64,000 nucleotides of DNA. Source: Ectopseudomonas toyotomiensis (GTDB taxonomy: Bacteria > Pseudomonadota > Gammaproteobacteria > Pseudomonadales > Pseudomonadaceae). How positions within the stretch are numbered: the first letter of the stretch is position 1; every line of letters begins with the position of its first letter. A model generated the notes under the pieces. The model saw nothing but the letters and a program-made list of their open reading frames with translations. It was not told the origin of the DNA and did not search any database. The DNA lies in NCBI RefSeq assembly GCF_900115695.1, contig NZ_FOXK01000002.1, positions 372,001 to 436,000 of the forward strand. The letters run 5' to 3'. Made by a program: the position numbers and the translations under genes. Below are positions 1-14,354 of the stretch, piece after piece.

Positions 1-40
1 GGGGAATGTTACCGATTGCGAATGCAGGCAGCGGCACCGA

Positions 41-484
41 TCAGCGTAAACGCAATTGGTAGTACCCGCGACTTTCTGCGACCACTTCGCCGCTGCCGTC
101 GGTCAGTTGCAGCTCCAGCAGATAGTCGGCCTTGCCCTGCAGGTTGGCCTGTTCTTCCAGATGGGCGATTTCCTCGGCCGAGAGGCGTGCCTCGACCTGA
201 ATGTCGCCCGTGGCCGGGCGGCGAAAGCGCAGGTTCATTTCCTTGATGATGGGATAGAAGCGCTGGGCGTCGAAGCTGGTCAGAAACAGCGCGCCGCCGG
301 GAATTTCGGCCAGGGTGAACAAGGCGCCGGCGTACATGCTGCCGATATGGTTCTGGTTGCCTTGCAGGGGCATGCGCAGGCGTACGAATCCTGGCTCCAG
401 CACTTCGGCTTTGAGGCCGCTGCGTTTGACGAAGGCGATCTGTTCTTCGGTGAGCTGACGAGCGATTTCCACGGGCAGCGGCAT
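41..484 (-). CDS. Hotdog-fold thioesterase-like protein (YiiD_C/PaaI-like)
   Basis: A 147-residue single-domain protein likely to hydrolyse acyl-CoA or other thioesters in the cytoplasm; the substrate is unknown. The central segment NQNHIGSMYAGALFTLAE has the Asn/His and Gly-Ala-helix pattern of hotdog thioesterases, and a beta-rich C-terminal half follows (LLELQLTDGSGEVVAESRG). The start at 484 is chosen because AAGGAG lies just upstream; a longer in-frame extension to 580 has no ribosome binding site and an Arg-rich, non-conserved sequence. The gene stands alone, with a REP-like repeat upstream. Family assignment is by pattern only. Confidence 0.75.
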   Translation of the reverse strand: MPLPVEIARQLTEEQIAFVKRSGLKAEVLEPGFVRLRMPLQGNQNHIGSMYAGALFTLAEIPGGALFLTSFDAQRFYPIIKEMNLRFRRPATGDIQVEARLSAEEIAHLEEQANLQGKADYLLELQLTDGSGEVVAESRGYYQLRLR

Positions 485-593
485 GGCGAAACTCCTTGAG
501 CGGACGTTTTGCCAGACTAAGGGGCGGTTGGCGCGCTGCAATTGACCGCAGCGCCCGTGGCGACTGACCGAAGTGCTCAAGCGCCCCAGGCAC

Positions 594-654
594 GTAGTCC
601 GGATGCAATCCGGGAAATCGCGTAACGGCTATCCCCGGATCGCATTCGGGCTAC
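594..654. repeat. REP-like imperfect inverted repeat
   Basis: The left arm GTAGTCCGGATGCAATCCGGG and right arm CCCCGGATCGCATTCGGGCTAC are imperfect inverted copies separated by about 17 bases. This is the layout of paired REP sequences that are widespread between genes in Pseudomonas genomes. It lies between the thioesterase gene and trxC. Confidence 0.65.
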
Positions 655-663
655 AGGTGCATC

Positions 664-1098
664 CTAAATGCCCTGCTGGCGCAGCCAGGCCTGCAGTTGT
701 GGGAGAGGCATGGCGCCGCTCTGGCGGGCGACTTCGACGCCGCCCTTGAACAGGATCAGGCTGGGAATGGAGCGTATGCCCAGTTGCCCGGCCAGGTTCT
801 GGTTGGCCTCGCTGTCGAGCTTGCCCAGGCGGCAGCGTCCCTGCAGCTGTGCGGCTGCCTGCTGGAAGGTCGGGGCGAAAGCCTGGCAGGGGCCGCACCA
901 ACTGGCCCAGACATCCACCAGCAATGGCAGGTCGCCTTTCAACTGACTGGCGAAGTTGGCTTGGGTGAGCGTGATGGGCGCAGCGGGCAGCACTTCACTC
1001 TTGCAGCGGCCGCAGCGTGGGGCGTCGTGCAGACGCTCGACGGGAATGCGGTTGAGCCCGTTGCAGTGCGGGCAGGGAATCAGCAGCGGATCGGACAT
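664..1098 (-). CDS. trxC: Thioredoxin 2 (zinc-binding thioredoxin TrxC)
   Basis: A cytoplasmic protein-disulfide reductase of 144 residues. The N-terminal extension has two CxxC pairs (Cys9/Cys12 and Cys29/Cys32), the zinc site that separates TrxC from TrxA. A thioredoxin domain follows with the active site WCGPC at residues 67-71 and the cis-proline loop SIPSLILF. The length matches the family (about 139-146). In enterobacteria trxC is OxyR-controlled; I see no clear OxyR site here. The gene follows the SLC13 permease on the same strand with a 58-bp gap. Confidence 0.95.
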   Translation of the reverse strand: MSDPLLIPCPHCNGLNRIPVERLHDAPRCGRCKSEVLPAAPITLTQANFASQLKGDLPLLVDVWASWCGPCQAFAPTFQQAAAQLQGRCRLGKLDSEANQNLAGQLGIRSIPSLILFKGGVEVARQSGAMPLPQLQAWLRQQGI

Positions 1099-1156
1099 GA
1101 GGCGAGACTCCGTGGGTCATGTGCCTTAAATGGAGCCAGCGCCTGCGGATATCAAG

Positions 1157-2947
1157 TCAGAGCGGGGTCAGCGGGAAGAACCAGGGGATGACCAGGGTGG
1201 CTACGCCCCACAGCAGCAGGTTCAGGGGTATACCGATCTTCATGAAGTCGGTAAAGCGGTAGCCACCGGCGTTGTAGACGAAGGTGTTGGTCTGGTAGCC
1301 GATGGGCGTGGCGAAGCTGGCACTGGCGGCGAACATCACTGCGACCACGAAGGCGCGTGGGTCCACGCCCAGATGTTGGGCCATGCCGATGGCGATGGGG
1401 GTGATCAGCACGGCCACGGCGTTGTTCGACAGCATTTCGGTAAGGATGGACGTGAACAGGTAGATAAAGCTCAGCATCAGCAACGGTCCGGCCCAGGGCA
1501 GCCAGCCCATGACGTTTTCCACCAGCAGCTTGACCAGGCCAACCTTGTCCATGGCGATGCTGATGGCCAGCATGCCGAAGATCAGGCTGAGAATTTTCCA
1601 ATCCACCGCCTTGTAGGCGTCCTCCACATCCAGGCAACGGGTCGCCAGCACGGTGACTGCGCCGATGATCGCCAGGCCTTCGATGGGCATCACGCCAAAG
1701 GCGGCCAGCAACATCACGGCCAGGGTGGAGAGAATCGCGATGGGCGCCTTGTCGCGGCGGAAGGCGCGCTCCTGCACGGCGTTGAGGCTGATCAGCTCGC
1801 CGTTGTCGGCGAAGCGTTTGATCTGCGCCGGTGTGCCTTCGACCAGCATCACGTCGCCGAATTGCAGCTCGAAATCATCGAGGTTGCCCTGCACGTTCTC
1901 GTCCTGGCGGTGCACGGCGAGCACGGCGATACCGTAGCGCGCGGTGAGGTCCAGGTCGCGCATCGGGCGGTGGCTGTAGCGCGAGTTACGCCCGACGATG
2001 GCCTCGGCGAGGATTACGTCGTGGCTGCTGATGGTCTCGAAGGCGTCACCGCGGTTGAAGCTCAGGTGGCCGCTCTCACGCAGCTCCACCACATCCTTGA
2101 CCTGGCCGTGCAGCACCAGGCGGTCGCCACTGGAGAGCAGGGTTTCGGCGCCGGGTTCGGTCAGTTCCTGCTCTTCACGGAACAGCTTGAGCACCTGCAG
2201 GCCGCTGCCGCCATTGAGGTTGGCTTCGTGCAGGGTCTTGCCGATCATCGGTGAGTCGTGCGGTACCAGCAGTTCGGTCATGAAGGTGCGCGACAGATCC
2301 GGGCGCAGCTGGCGCGACAGGGTCTCGCGTTCTGGCAGCAGGTGGCGGCCTACGGTCAGCAGGTAGAGCATGCCAAAGGCGGCCATGATCAGGCCGACGC
2401 CGGTGATCTCGAAGATGCCAAAGGGCGCCATGCCCGCCTTGCGTGCGACACCGTCGACCAGGATGTTGGTCGAGGTGCCGATCATGGTCAGGGTGCCGCC
2501 GAGAATGGTGGCGTAGGACAGCGGGATCAGCAGTTTCGACGGCAGAGTGCCGGCGCGGCGCGCCAAGGCGATGGCCACCGGGGTGAGGATGGCCACCACT
2601 GGCGTGTTGTTCAAGCAGGCCGATACCACCAGCGCGGTGACGGTGAGGCCGGTGAGCACGCGAATCGGGCTGGTGCCGACCAGATTGCCCAGCCAATTGC
2701 CGAGGGCGTCGATGCAGCCGGTACGCTCCAGCGCAGCGGAGAGCACGAACATGCAGGCGATGGTCACGGGGGCTGAGTTGGACAGCACGCTTAGCACTTC
2801 GCCTGGTGTCAGCAGCTGGCTGACCAGCAAGGCGGCCACGGCGATGGCGGCGACGATGTCCGGGCTCCACTTTTCGCGGACGAAGGCATAGAGCACCCAG
2901 ATCAGCAGGGCGCCGACAAACAGCAGAGGCAGGGAGTCCCAGAGCAT
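1157..2947 (-). CDS. SLC13/DASS-family permease with RCK_C (TrkA_C) domains
   Basis: A 596-residue inner-membrane transporter. Hydrophobic helices occupy roughly residues 1-190 and 390-596, and between them is a soluble stretch with two RCK_C-like modules (DLSRTFMTELLVPHDSPMIG onwards and GRNSRYSHRPMRDLDLTARYG onwards). This architecture is typical of the SLC13 proteins annotated as SLC13 family permease, for which sulfate, dicarboxylates and other anions have been proposed. The substrate cannot be read from the sequence. The start at 2947 has AAGGA upstream; a 41-residue extension to 3070 is Arg/Pro-rich and unlikely to be translated. Confidence 0.85.
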   Translation of the reverse strand: MLWDSLPLLFVGALLIWVLYAFVREKWSPDIVAAIAVAALLVSQLLTPGEVLSVLSNSAPVTIACMFVLSAALERTGCIDALGNWLGNLVGTSPIRVLTGLTVTALVVSACLNNTPVVAILTPVAIALARRAGTLPSKLLIPLSYATILGGTLTMIGTSTNILVDGVARKAGMAPFGIFEITGVGLIMAAFGMLYLLTVGRHLLPERETLSRQLRPDLSRTFMTELLVPHDSPMIGKTLHEANLNGGSGLQVLKLFREEQELTEPGAETLLSSGDRLVLHGQVKDVVELRESGHLSFNRGDAFETISSHDVILAEAIVGRNSRYSHRPMRDLDLTARYGIAVLAVHRQDENVQGNLDDFELQFGDVMLVEGTPAQIKRFADNGELISLNAVQERAFRRDKAPIAILSTLAVMLLAAFGVMPIEGLAIIGAVTVLATRCLDVEDAYKAVDWKILSLIFGMLAISIAMDKVGLVKLLVENVMGWLPWAGPLLMLSFIYLFTSILTEMLSNNAVAVLITPIAIGMAQHLGVDPRAFVVAVMFAASASFATPIGYQTNTFVYNAGGYRFTDFMKIGIPLNLLLWGVATLVIPWFFPLTPL

Positions 2948-3228
2948 GAAAATCCTTAGAACCGGCCGCTGATCCGCTGGGTGGCCTGGCTGTTTGGCAG
3001 CAGGTCTCGGCCAGCGGGATCGGGGACAGATTCTTTGCGTCGAATCTCGTGTGAGGTATCGGGCACGCACTGGGCGGCCTGGCAGGGCGCCAAGATAGAG
3101 GGGTTCTTTTAGATAGTCTAAGAATGTTTGGGCAGATTGATATGCCTTTTCGATTTAACAGATAAGCGCTGTCGAGAGGTCTGGCCAGAGTCTGTGGGCC
3201 GCCACGAACAGGGCCAAAGCGCTACCAC
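2948..3228. other. Intergenic region between selO and the SLC13 permease gene
   Basis: About 281 bp without a supported gene. It should hold the promoter of the permease gene and any selO terminator. I see an AT-richer patch around 3105-3165 but no convincing promoter pair, hairpin with T-run or repeat. Confidence 0.4.
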
Positions 3229-8059
<4,831 letters not shown>

Positions 8060-8118
8060 GGTCGATTGATCTACTGAGTTTAGCGATAACGATTGAGAAT
8101 GCCTGCGGCACAACGAAG

Positions 8119-8140
8119 ACGCGGGCCCTGTGGCCCGCGT
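8119..8140 (-). terminator. Possible terminator downstream of nhaP2
   Basis: A 9-bp perfect stem (ACGCGGGCC / GGCCCGCGT) with a CTGT loop lies 49 bp past the nhaP2 stop codon. On the minus strand it is followed by a weak T-rich stretch (TCTTCGTT), so it may be an inefficient intrinsic terminator. Confidence 0.5.
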
Positions 8141-8188
8141 GTGATGCTGATGCTAGCAGAGTCCTAGCCGGTAGTTTTCAACTGCTTG

Positions 8189-9934
8189 CTAGAAGTGCAG
8201 CCCGGGGCCGGGACGGGCGCCCTCGGGGAATCTGACGCCGACTTTGCGCACCTTGTTCCCTTCCATGGCTGCGACCGTCCAGGTCAGGCCCTGCCACTCC
8301 ACCTGGTCGCCGACTACGGGCTCACCACCGATTTCGTGAGCGATGAAGCGCCCCAGCGGCTGATTGCCTTCCAGCTCGTCGAGCTTCAGGCCGTAGAGCG
8401 CCGCGACTGCGCTCAGCTCGGCGTCGCCTTCCAGTACGAAATCACCGAAGAAGCGCAGGTCCTGGCCACGCTTGGGCGCCTGGCTGAACAGCTTGCCGAG
8501 GGCTGGCAGGTCGTGTTCGTGGCCGATCACGCAGAGCAGGTCGCCAGCTTGCAGGCGTGTGCTACCCGAAGGGTGGAGCAACTCACGGCCACGGAACAGG
8601 GCGGCGATACGGGTGCCATCGGGCATGTTCAGCTCACGCAGGGCGGCGCCGATGCACCATTTTTCTGCACCCAGGCGATAGACGAACAGCTCCCACTGGC
8701 TGGTCGGGTGTACTTCCAGGCCGGCGCGTGACACCGGTGCTGGCTCCGGCGGTACGGTCACACGCATCAGCTTGGCGGCCAGCGGCAGGCTGGTGCCCTG
8801 CAGCAACAGGGAGATGATGACGATGAAGAAGGCGACGTTGAAGAACAGCTGCGCATTGGGCAGGCCGGCCATCAGCGGGAACACCGCGAGGATGATCGGC
8901 ACCGCGCCGCGCAGACCGACCCAGGCGATGAAGATCCGCTCGCGGTCGTGGAAGGCACGAAACGGCAGCAGGCCGAGGAAGATCGACAGCGGTCGCGCGA
9001 AGAGGATCATCCACAGTGCCAGGGCCAGAGCCGGCAGGGCGATCGGCAGCAGCTCGTGCGGAGTGATCAGAAGGCCGAGGACGAGGAACATGCCGATCTG
9101 CGCCAGCCAGGTCAGGCCGTCGAGCATGTGCAGAATGCCGTGGCGCGAACGGATCGGTCGGTTGCCCAGCAGCAGGCCGCACAGGTAGATGGCGAGGATG
9201 CCGCTGCCACCCACGGCGGTGGTAATGGCGAAGATGATCAGGCCGCCGCTGACCACCAAGAGCGGATACAGGCCGGTCGCCAGCTCCATGCGATTGATCA
9301 GTTTCAGCAGCAGCCAGCCGCCCCCCAGGCCGAGCAGGGCGCCGAGACCGAACTGCTGCACCAGCTGGATCGGCAGGTCCCAGCTGAAACCGGTCTGGCC
9401 GCTGGCGAGCATGGCGATCAGGGTCACGGTGAGGAACACCGCCATCGGGTCGTTGCTACCGGACTCGATTTCCAGTGTGGAGCTGACCCGTTCGTTGAGG
9501 CCGCGCCCGCCGAGCAGGGAGAACACCGCCGCGGCATCGGTGGAGCCGACGATGGCGCCGATCAGCAAACCTTCCAGCAGGGTCAGATTGAACAGCCAGG
9601 CGGCAGCCAGGCCGGTCAGGCCTGCGGTTATCACCACCCCCACCGTCGCCAAGGATAGCGATGGCCACAAGGCCACACGGAAGCTGGAGACCCGTGTGCG
9701 CATACCACCGTCGAGCAGTATCACCGCCAACGCCAGGTTGCCGACCAGATACGCCAGGGGATAGTTGTTGAAGATGATGCCGCCAGGGCCGTCGGTGCCG
9801 GCCAGCATGCCGACGGCGAGGAAGATCACCAGGATGGGGATGCCGAAACGCGTACCGAACGCGCTGACCAGAATACTGGCCGCTACCAGCAAGGCGCCGA
9901 TCAAGAACAGATTATTGATGGCGCTGGCATCCAA
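8189..9934 (-). CDS. nhaP2: Potassium/proton antiporter, NhaP2/CvrA type
   Basis: A 581-residue CPA1 antiporter of the inner membrane exchanging K+ (or Na+) for H+. About twelve transmembrane helices fill residues 1-400; conserved acidic motifs include [14 protein letters not shown] and [14 protein letters not shown] soluble tail has an RCK_C module (about residues 405-485) and a C-terminal CorC_HlyC-like module (about 490-575, with [17 protein letters not shown]). This three-part layout is that of NhaP2/CvrA rather than short NhaP. The next gene on this strand is mscK, so two genes that deal with potassium and osmotic stress lie together. Confidence 0.9.
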   Translation of the reverse strand: MDASAINNLFLIGALLVAASILVSAFGTRFGIPILVIFLAVGMLAGTDGPGGIIFNNYPLAYLVGNLALAVILLDGGMRTRVSSFRVALWPSLSLATVGVVITAGLTGLAAAWLFNLTLLEGLLIGAIVGSTDAAAVFSLLGGRGLNERVSSTLEIESGSNDPMAVFLTVTLIAMLASGQTGFSWDLPIQLVQQFGLGALLGLGGGWLLLKLINRMELATGLYPLLVVSGGLIIFAITTAVGGSGILAIYLCGLLLGNRPIRSRHGILHMLDGLTWLAQIGMFLVLGLLITPHELLPIALPALALALWMILFARPLSIFLGLLPFRAFHDRERIFIAWVGLRGAVPIILAVFPLMAGLPNAQLFFNVAFFIVIISLLLQGTSLPLAAKLMRVTVPPEPAPVSRAGLEVHPTSQWELFVYRLGAEKWCIGAALRELNMPDGTRIAALFRGRELLHPSGSTRLQAGDLLCVIGHEHDLPALGKLFSQAPKRGQDLRFFGDFVLEGDAELSAVAALYGLKLDELEGNQPLGRFIAHEIGGEPVVGDQVEWQGLTWTVAAMEGNKVRKVGVRFPEGARPGPGLHF

Positions 9935-10096
9935 CGGCGCGTACTCCTGGCTGGGTCATCGGGTGCGCCGTTATGCATGGCGCGTGCCAGGGATTCTAAC
10001 CGTAGCCTTCGTACCGCTGTCAAAAAGGTTATTACATTTTTCTAAATTGCCCCGAAGCGCCTCGTGCAGGGGCGCCCCGGGGTCTTTGGCTCAGTT

Positions 10097-11902
10097 TCAG
10101 AACCAGGCGTCCTGCATGCCCAGGCAGGTGTCGTCACGCGCTTCGAGAATGGCCAGATCGTGGTGGCAGCTCGGCACCTCCCAGGTCAGGAAGTAACGCG
10201 CGGCTTGCAGCTTGCCGCGATAGAAGGCCTGCTCCTCGGCATTGTCCGTGCGGGCCAGGCCTTGTGCGGCGCGAATCGCCTGCTCCAACCAGCGCCAGCC
10301 AATTACCGTGTGGCCGAACACCTTCAGGTACAACGCCGAGTTGGCCAGTCCCTGGTTGACCTTGCCGCTCATCAGATCGCCCAGCAGCGCCAGGGTCACC
10401 GCCTGCAGGCGCGCCAGCAGCTGTTCCAGCGGTTGGCGCAGGGCGGTGAGCGATTCTTGCTCGCTGGCGCGCTGGCAGCAGTCGTTGATCAGCTTGAGCA
10501 GTTGCTTGAGTGCAGCGCCACCGTTCTGCGACACCTTGCGCCCGAGCAGGTCGAGCGACTGGATGCCGTGGGTGCCTTCGTGGATCGGGTTGAGGCGGTT
10601 GTCGCGGTAGTACTGCTCCACCGGGTACTCGCGGGTGTAGCCGTGGCCGCCGAGGATCTGGATGGCCAACTCGTTGGCCTTGAGGCAGAACTCCGAGGGC
10701 CAGGACTTGACGATGGGCGTGAGCAGGTCGAGCAGCTCCAGGGCGCGGGTGCGCTCTTCGGCTGTCTCCAGGGTGTGGGTGTCGTCGAACAGGCGTGCGG
10801 CGTACAGGCCGAGGTCGAAGGCGCCTTCGACGTACGCCTTCTGGGTCAGCAGCATGCGCCGTACATCGGCGTGCTCGACGATGGAAATCTGCGGGCTGGT
10901 CGGATCCTTGCCATCGGGCTGGCGGCCCTGCGGACGGTTGCGCGCGTAGTCCAGCGAATACAGGTAGCCGGCGTAGCCGAGCATGATCGCGCCCATGCCA
11001 ACGCCGATGCGCGCCTCGTTCATCATCTGGAACATGTAGGACAGGCCGGCGTGCGGCTTGCCCACCAGATAGCCGACGCACTCGCCGTTGTCGCCGAAGT
11101 TCAGCGCCGTAGAGGTGGTGCCGCGCCAGCCCATCTTGTGGAACAGGCCGGCCAGGGTCACGTCGTTGCGCGCGCCGAGTGAGCCGTCGTCGTTGACGTG
11201 GAACTTGGGCACCAGGAACAGGCTGATGCCTTTAACGCCGGGCGGTGCGTCCGGCAGCTTGGCCAGCACCATGTGCACGATGTTCTCGGAGATCGGTTGG
11301 TCGCCGCCGGAGATGAAGATCTTGTTGCCCTTGATCCGGTAACTGCCGTCGGCGTGCGGTTCGGCCTTGGTGCGGATGTCCGACAGCGAGGAGCCTGCGT
11401 GCGGCTCGGTCAGCGCCATAGTGCCGAAGAAACGGCCATCGATGATCGGTTGCAGGTAGCGGGCCTTCTGCTCCTCGCTGCCGAAGGCCTCGATCAGGTT
11501 GGCCACGCCCATGGTCAGCATCGAGTAGGAGCTGGTGGCGATATTGGCCGACTGGAAATGGGCGAAGCAAGCCTGCGACAGCAGGTTGGGTAGCTGCATG
11601 CCGCCATGCTCGAAATCGCGCGTCGCATTGAGGAAACCCGCCTCGTGGAAGGCGCGAAGGGCCGGCTCGACCTCCGGGATCAGTACCGCGCCGCCATCGA
11701 CGTACTGCGGCTCGTGTTCGTCGTTCTTGCGGTTGTGCGGGGCGAACAGCTCTTCGGCGATGCCACGCGCGGTGCTGATCGCCGCATCGAAGGTCTCGCG
11801 GTTGTGATCGGCGAAGCGCGGACGCTGGGTCAGGGCTTCGGCGTCGAGCACTTCATAAAGTTCGAACGCCAGGTTGCGGGAGCTGAGCAGGGTCTCGGAC
11901 AT
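10097..11902 (-). CDS. Acyl-CoA dehydrogenase, long form (about 600 residues)
   Basis: A flavoprotein that introduces the alpha-beta double bond into acyl-CoA. The 601 residues contain an N-terminal helical extension, the FAD/acyl-CoA core with TEPHAGSSLSDIRTKA and GGDQPISENIVHMVLA, and an extra C-terminal helical domain (about residues 470-601) of the acetyl-CoA-dehydrogenase-like C-terminal type. The segment GGHGYTREYPVEQYYRD is the usual FAD-domain end signature. The chain-length preference is not evident. The start at 11902 follows GGAGG; a 22-residue extension is not supported. Confidence 0.9.
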   Translation of the reverse strand: MSETLLSSRNLAFELYEVLDAEALTQRPRFADHNRETFDAAISTARGIAEELFAPHNRKNDEHEPQYVDGGAVLIPEVEPALRAFHEAGFLNATRDFEHGGMQLPNLLSQACFAHFQSANIATSSYSMLTMGVANLIEAFGSEEQKARYLQPIIDGRFFGTMALTEPHAGSSLSDIRTKAEPHADGSYRIKGNKIFISGGDQPISENIVHMVLAKLPDAPPGVKGISLFLVPKFHVNDDGSLGARNDVTLAGLFHKMGWRGTTSTALNFGDNGECVGYLVGKPHAGLSYMFQMMNEARIGVGMGAIMLGYAGYLYSLDYARNRPQGRQPDGKDPTSPQISIVEHADVRRMLLTQKAYVEGAFDLGLYAARLFDDTHTLETAEERTRALELLDLLTPIVKSWPSEFCLKANELAIQILGGHGYTREYPVEQYYRDNRLNPIHEGTHGIQSLDLLGRKVSQNGGAALKQLLKLINDCCQRASEQESLTALRQPLEQLLARLQAVTLALLGDLMSGKVNQGLANSALYLKVFGHTVIGWRWLEQAIRAAQGLARTDNAEEQAFYRGKLQAARYFLTWEVPSCHHDLAILEARDDTCLGMQDAWF

Positions 11903-11993
11903 GGAACGGGCCTCCAGATGATCGACCGAGTCTAGGCAGTGAGTCGCCTGGCTGCCCAGCATCATCATCGGTGGTGATAAAGCGCTACATCAC

Positions 11994-12040
11994 CTGTAGG
12001 AGCGGCTGGGCGGCATTGTGCTTCAGTCGCGTTTCGCAAG
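11994..12040. repeat. Degenerate REP-like sequence
   Basis: The sequence begins TGTAGGAGCGGCTGGGC, resembling the TGTAGGAGCGG consensus of common Pseudomonas REP elements. The inverted partner is poorly conserved. It sits at the 3' end of the nitronate monooxygenase gene, partly inside its last codons. Confidence 0.3.
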
Positions 12041-13081
12041 CGGGGCAAAGCCCAGCGCCAGCTCACGGGTCAGCTCCGCTGCAGACAGGGGCCGACAACT
12101 CGCGACATTCTGCCCGGCCCATAACGGCGAAAAGTCCCCGCTACCTTGTGCTTCGGCCGCCGTACGCAAGGGGGCGATGGCCGCAGTGGCCAGGGGAAAG
12201 GCTGGCGCCTGCGTGCTCAGCGGCCCCAGCTCGCGCATCAGGCGATTGACGATGCCGCGTGCCGGGCGACCGCTGAACAGGTTGGTCAGTGCGGTATGGC
12301 GCGCCGCCGGGCTCTGCAGTGCTGCGCGGTGCAGAACGCTGGTGGTGGCCTCCGGGCACAACAGATAAGCACTGCCGACCTGCACGCCAGCGGCGCCCAG
12401 GGCCATGGCTGCGGTCACGCCACGGGCATCGCTGATACCGCCGGCGGCAATCACCGGTACGTTGAGGGCATCGACCAGTTGCGGCAGCAGGGCGAAGGTG
12501 CCGAGCTGGCGGCTCAGGTCGAAATCCAGAAAATGCCCGCGATGGCCGCCAGCTTCCAGTCCTTGGGCGATCACCGCATCGACGCCGTGCTCCTGCAGCC
12601 ACAGCGCTTCGTCCAGGGTGGTGGCGCTGGAGAGGATCTTCGCCCCGCTGCGGCGTACTCGCTCTAGCAGGTCCGGCTGCGGCAGGCCGAAGTGGAAGCT
12701 GACCACCGCAGGGCGGAACTCCTCCACCAGTGCGGCCGCTTCATCGTTGAACGGCAGGCGCCCAGGCCCGCTGGCAATGCTCGCCGGGTTCACGCCCAGC
12801 TCGTCATAGTAGGGCGCCAGCGCTTCGCGCCAGCCAGCCTCGCGGGCCGCGTCCGGCTCGGGCGGCACATGGCTGAAGAAGTTGAGGTTGAACGGCCGCT
12901 CGGTCAGCTCGCGCATCGCCTGCAGTTCCTGGCGCAGGGCGGCAGGCGTGAGCATCGCGCAGGGAATCGAGCCGAGGCCGCCGGCCTGGCATACGGCGGC
13001 GGCCAGGCGATGATCCTGCGAGCCGGCCATCGGCGCCTGGATCAGGGGCAGGTCAGTGTCGAGCAGGGCGGTGAGAGACAT
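12023..13081 (-). CDS. Nitronate monooxygenase (2-nitropropane dioxygenase family)
   Basis: An FMN-dependent TIM-barrel enzyme of 352 residues that oxidises alkyl nitronates such as propionate 3-nitronate. Visible features are the N-terminal LPLIQAPMAGS, the glycine-rich AQGLEAGGHRGHF with the catalytic His of this class, and the FMN-phosphate loop ALGAAGVQVGSAYL. The start at 13081 follows GGAG. It begins inside the last codons of the MFS gene (29-bp overlap), so the two are translated from one transcript. Confidence 0.88.
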   Translation of the reverse strand: MSLTALLDTDLPLIQAPMAGSQDHRLAAAVCQAGGLGSIPCAMLTPAALRQELQAMRELTERPFNLNFFSHVPPEPDAAREAGWREALAPYYDELGVNPASIASGPGRLPFNDEAAALVEEFRPAVVSFHFGLPQPDLLERVRRSGAKILSSATTLDEALWLQEHGVDAVIAQGLEAGGHRGHFLDFDLSRQLGTFALLPQLVDALNVPVIAAGGISDARGVTAAMALGAAGVQVGSAYLLCPEATTSVLHRAALQSPAARHTALTNLFSGRPARGIVNRLMRELGPLSTQAPAFPLATAAIAPLRTAAEAQGSGDFSPLWAGQNVASCRPLSAAELTRELALGFAPLAKRD

Positions 13082-14261
13082 GGGATGGCTCCATTTCAGC
13101 ATGGGATCGTGGTTCGGACACCTGCCAGGCCCACAGGACGGCCCAGAGCAATGCCGCGGTACCGATAAGGAAGCTGCTCGTGAGGCTATGGCCAGCGGCT
13201 GTCCAGTGTTGCACCAGCCAGGGGCCGAGCAACTGGCTGCCGCTGTACAGACTGATCAGCAGGGCGGCCAGGCGCAAGCCCTGGTCCGGGTTGAGGGCGC
13301 GGGCCAGGCGTTGGGTCAGCAATACGGTGCCGAGGAAGGTCCCGCCGACCAGCAGCGCGCAGGTCATGACGCCAAAGGGACCGGGTAGCAGGATCGGCAT
13401 CGTCACACCGAGCAGTTGCAGCAGGTAGTTGGCCAGCAGGGCCCGACGATCGCCCAGCCAGGCGCCGGCATGATTCCACAGCGTCGCCGAGAGCAGGCAG
13501 GCGAGCGCCGTCCACCACCAGTTGCCGACCAGTAGCGGATGACCGGCAGGCAGCTGCTCGCGGGCCAGGGCCGGCAGAAAGGTCAATGGCAGGATGTAAC
13601 CCAGGCCTGCTCCCATATAGGCCATCAGTAACGCCAGGTTGTGGCTGCCGAACAATGCGCCACGAGCGGTCGCGGGTGGCTTGTCGGGCAGATCCCGCGC
13701 CAGGCGCCTCAGCATCGGAGCGCAAAGCAGCGCCAGAGGCAGGGCGCACAGCGCGATCGGCAGCCAGCGCATCGGTCCCTGCCATGGAGTGATGGCCACC
13801 AGCACGCCGCACAGCAACATGCCGCCACCCAAGCCCAGATAGACCAGACCGCTCAACGCCGTGGCCTGGCGCAGGGCAAGCCACTCCAGCACCAGGGCCG
13901 GGGCCAGCACGAAGACCACGCCGTTGCTGACGCCGTTGGCCAGGCGCAGGGCGGCCAGCAGGTCGACGTCGTGGGTGAACACCTGGGCCAGGGTCAGGCC
14001 GGCATTGACCAACAAGGCGGCCGGCAGGCCCTGGCGTAGGCCGCGCGGGTTGGCCATGAACAGTGCGAGCAGGGCGCCAAGCAGATAGCCGAGATAGTTC
14101 CAGGTCGCCAACTGGGCGCCTTGGGCCAGATCGAACAGGCCGTCGTCGAGCAGCAGTGGCAGCAAGGGGGTGAAGGCGAAACGGCCCAGCGCGTGGACGA
14201 CCACCAGCGCCAGTGCGGCGGCGAGCAGGGCAGTGAGGTGGGCGCGGTCGAGTCTGGGCAT
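13053..14261 (-). CDS. MFS transporter, YbfB/YjiJ family
   Basis: A 402-residue inner-membrane permease with about twelve hydrophobic helices and the family motif GRFAFTPLLPLLLDDG in helix 1 (a YbfB/YjiJ hallmark). The substrate is unknown; coupling to nitronate monooxygenase suggests export or uptake of a nitro compound or related toxin, which is inference only. The start at 14261 is preceded by GGAGCC. The gene is transcribed divergently from the LysR regulator, across a 93-bp interval with dyad symmetry. Confidence 0.85.
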   Translation of the reverse strand: MPRLDRAHLTALLAAALALVVVHALGRFAFTPLLPLLLDDGLFDLAQGAQLATWNYLGYLLGALLALFMANPRGLRQGLPAALLVNAGLTLAQVFTHDVDLLAALRLANGVSNGVVFVLAPALVLEWLALRQATALSGLVYLGLGGGMLLCGVLVAITPWQGPMRWLPIALCALPLALLCAPMLRRLARDLPDKPPATARGALFGSHNLALLMAYMGAGLGYILPLTFLPALAREQLPAGHPLLVGNWWWTALACLLSATLWNHAGAWLGDRRALLANYLLQLLGVTMPILLPGPFGVMTCALLVGGTFLGTVLLTQRLARALNPDQGLRLAALLISLYSGSQLLGPWLVQHWTAAGHSLTSSFLIGTAALLWAVLWAWQVSEPRSHAEMEPSHVSHRPARH

Positions 14262-14313
14262 GGGGGCTCCGGTCGTGCTGCCCACCTTAGTCATTGTCGT
14301 TAATTGATGGTTA

Positions 14314-14350
14314 GTGAAAAATATTGCGGTCTATTTTCACTTTTGGTGAA
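14314..14350. promoter_or_regulatory. Candidate LysR-type operator (two dyads)
   Basis: In the interval between the divergent MFS and LysR genes, GTGAAAA (14314-14320) is an inverted repeat of TTTTCAC (14334-14340). TTCAC-N5-GTGAA (14336-14350) forms a second dyad containing a T-N11-A core, the usual LysR box. The proximal dyad ends 5 bp before the regulator start codon, a position that would allow autorepression. Confidence 0.55.
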
Positions 14351-14354
14351 TACC

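Noticed and set aside
1130..2254. A 374-codon open frame opposite the SLC13 permease
   Set aside because: His/Gln/Gly-rich composition typical of antisense frames; the permease on the other strand has clear membrane helices.
10040..10090. GC-rich inverted sequence (CCCCGAAGCGCCTCGTGCAGGGG) after the long acyl-CoA dehydrogenase gene
   Set aside because: The pairing is patchy and there is no T-run, so I did not call a terminator.
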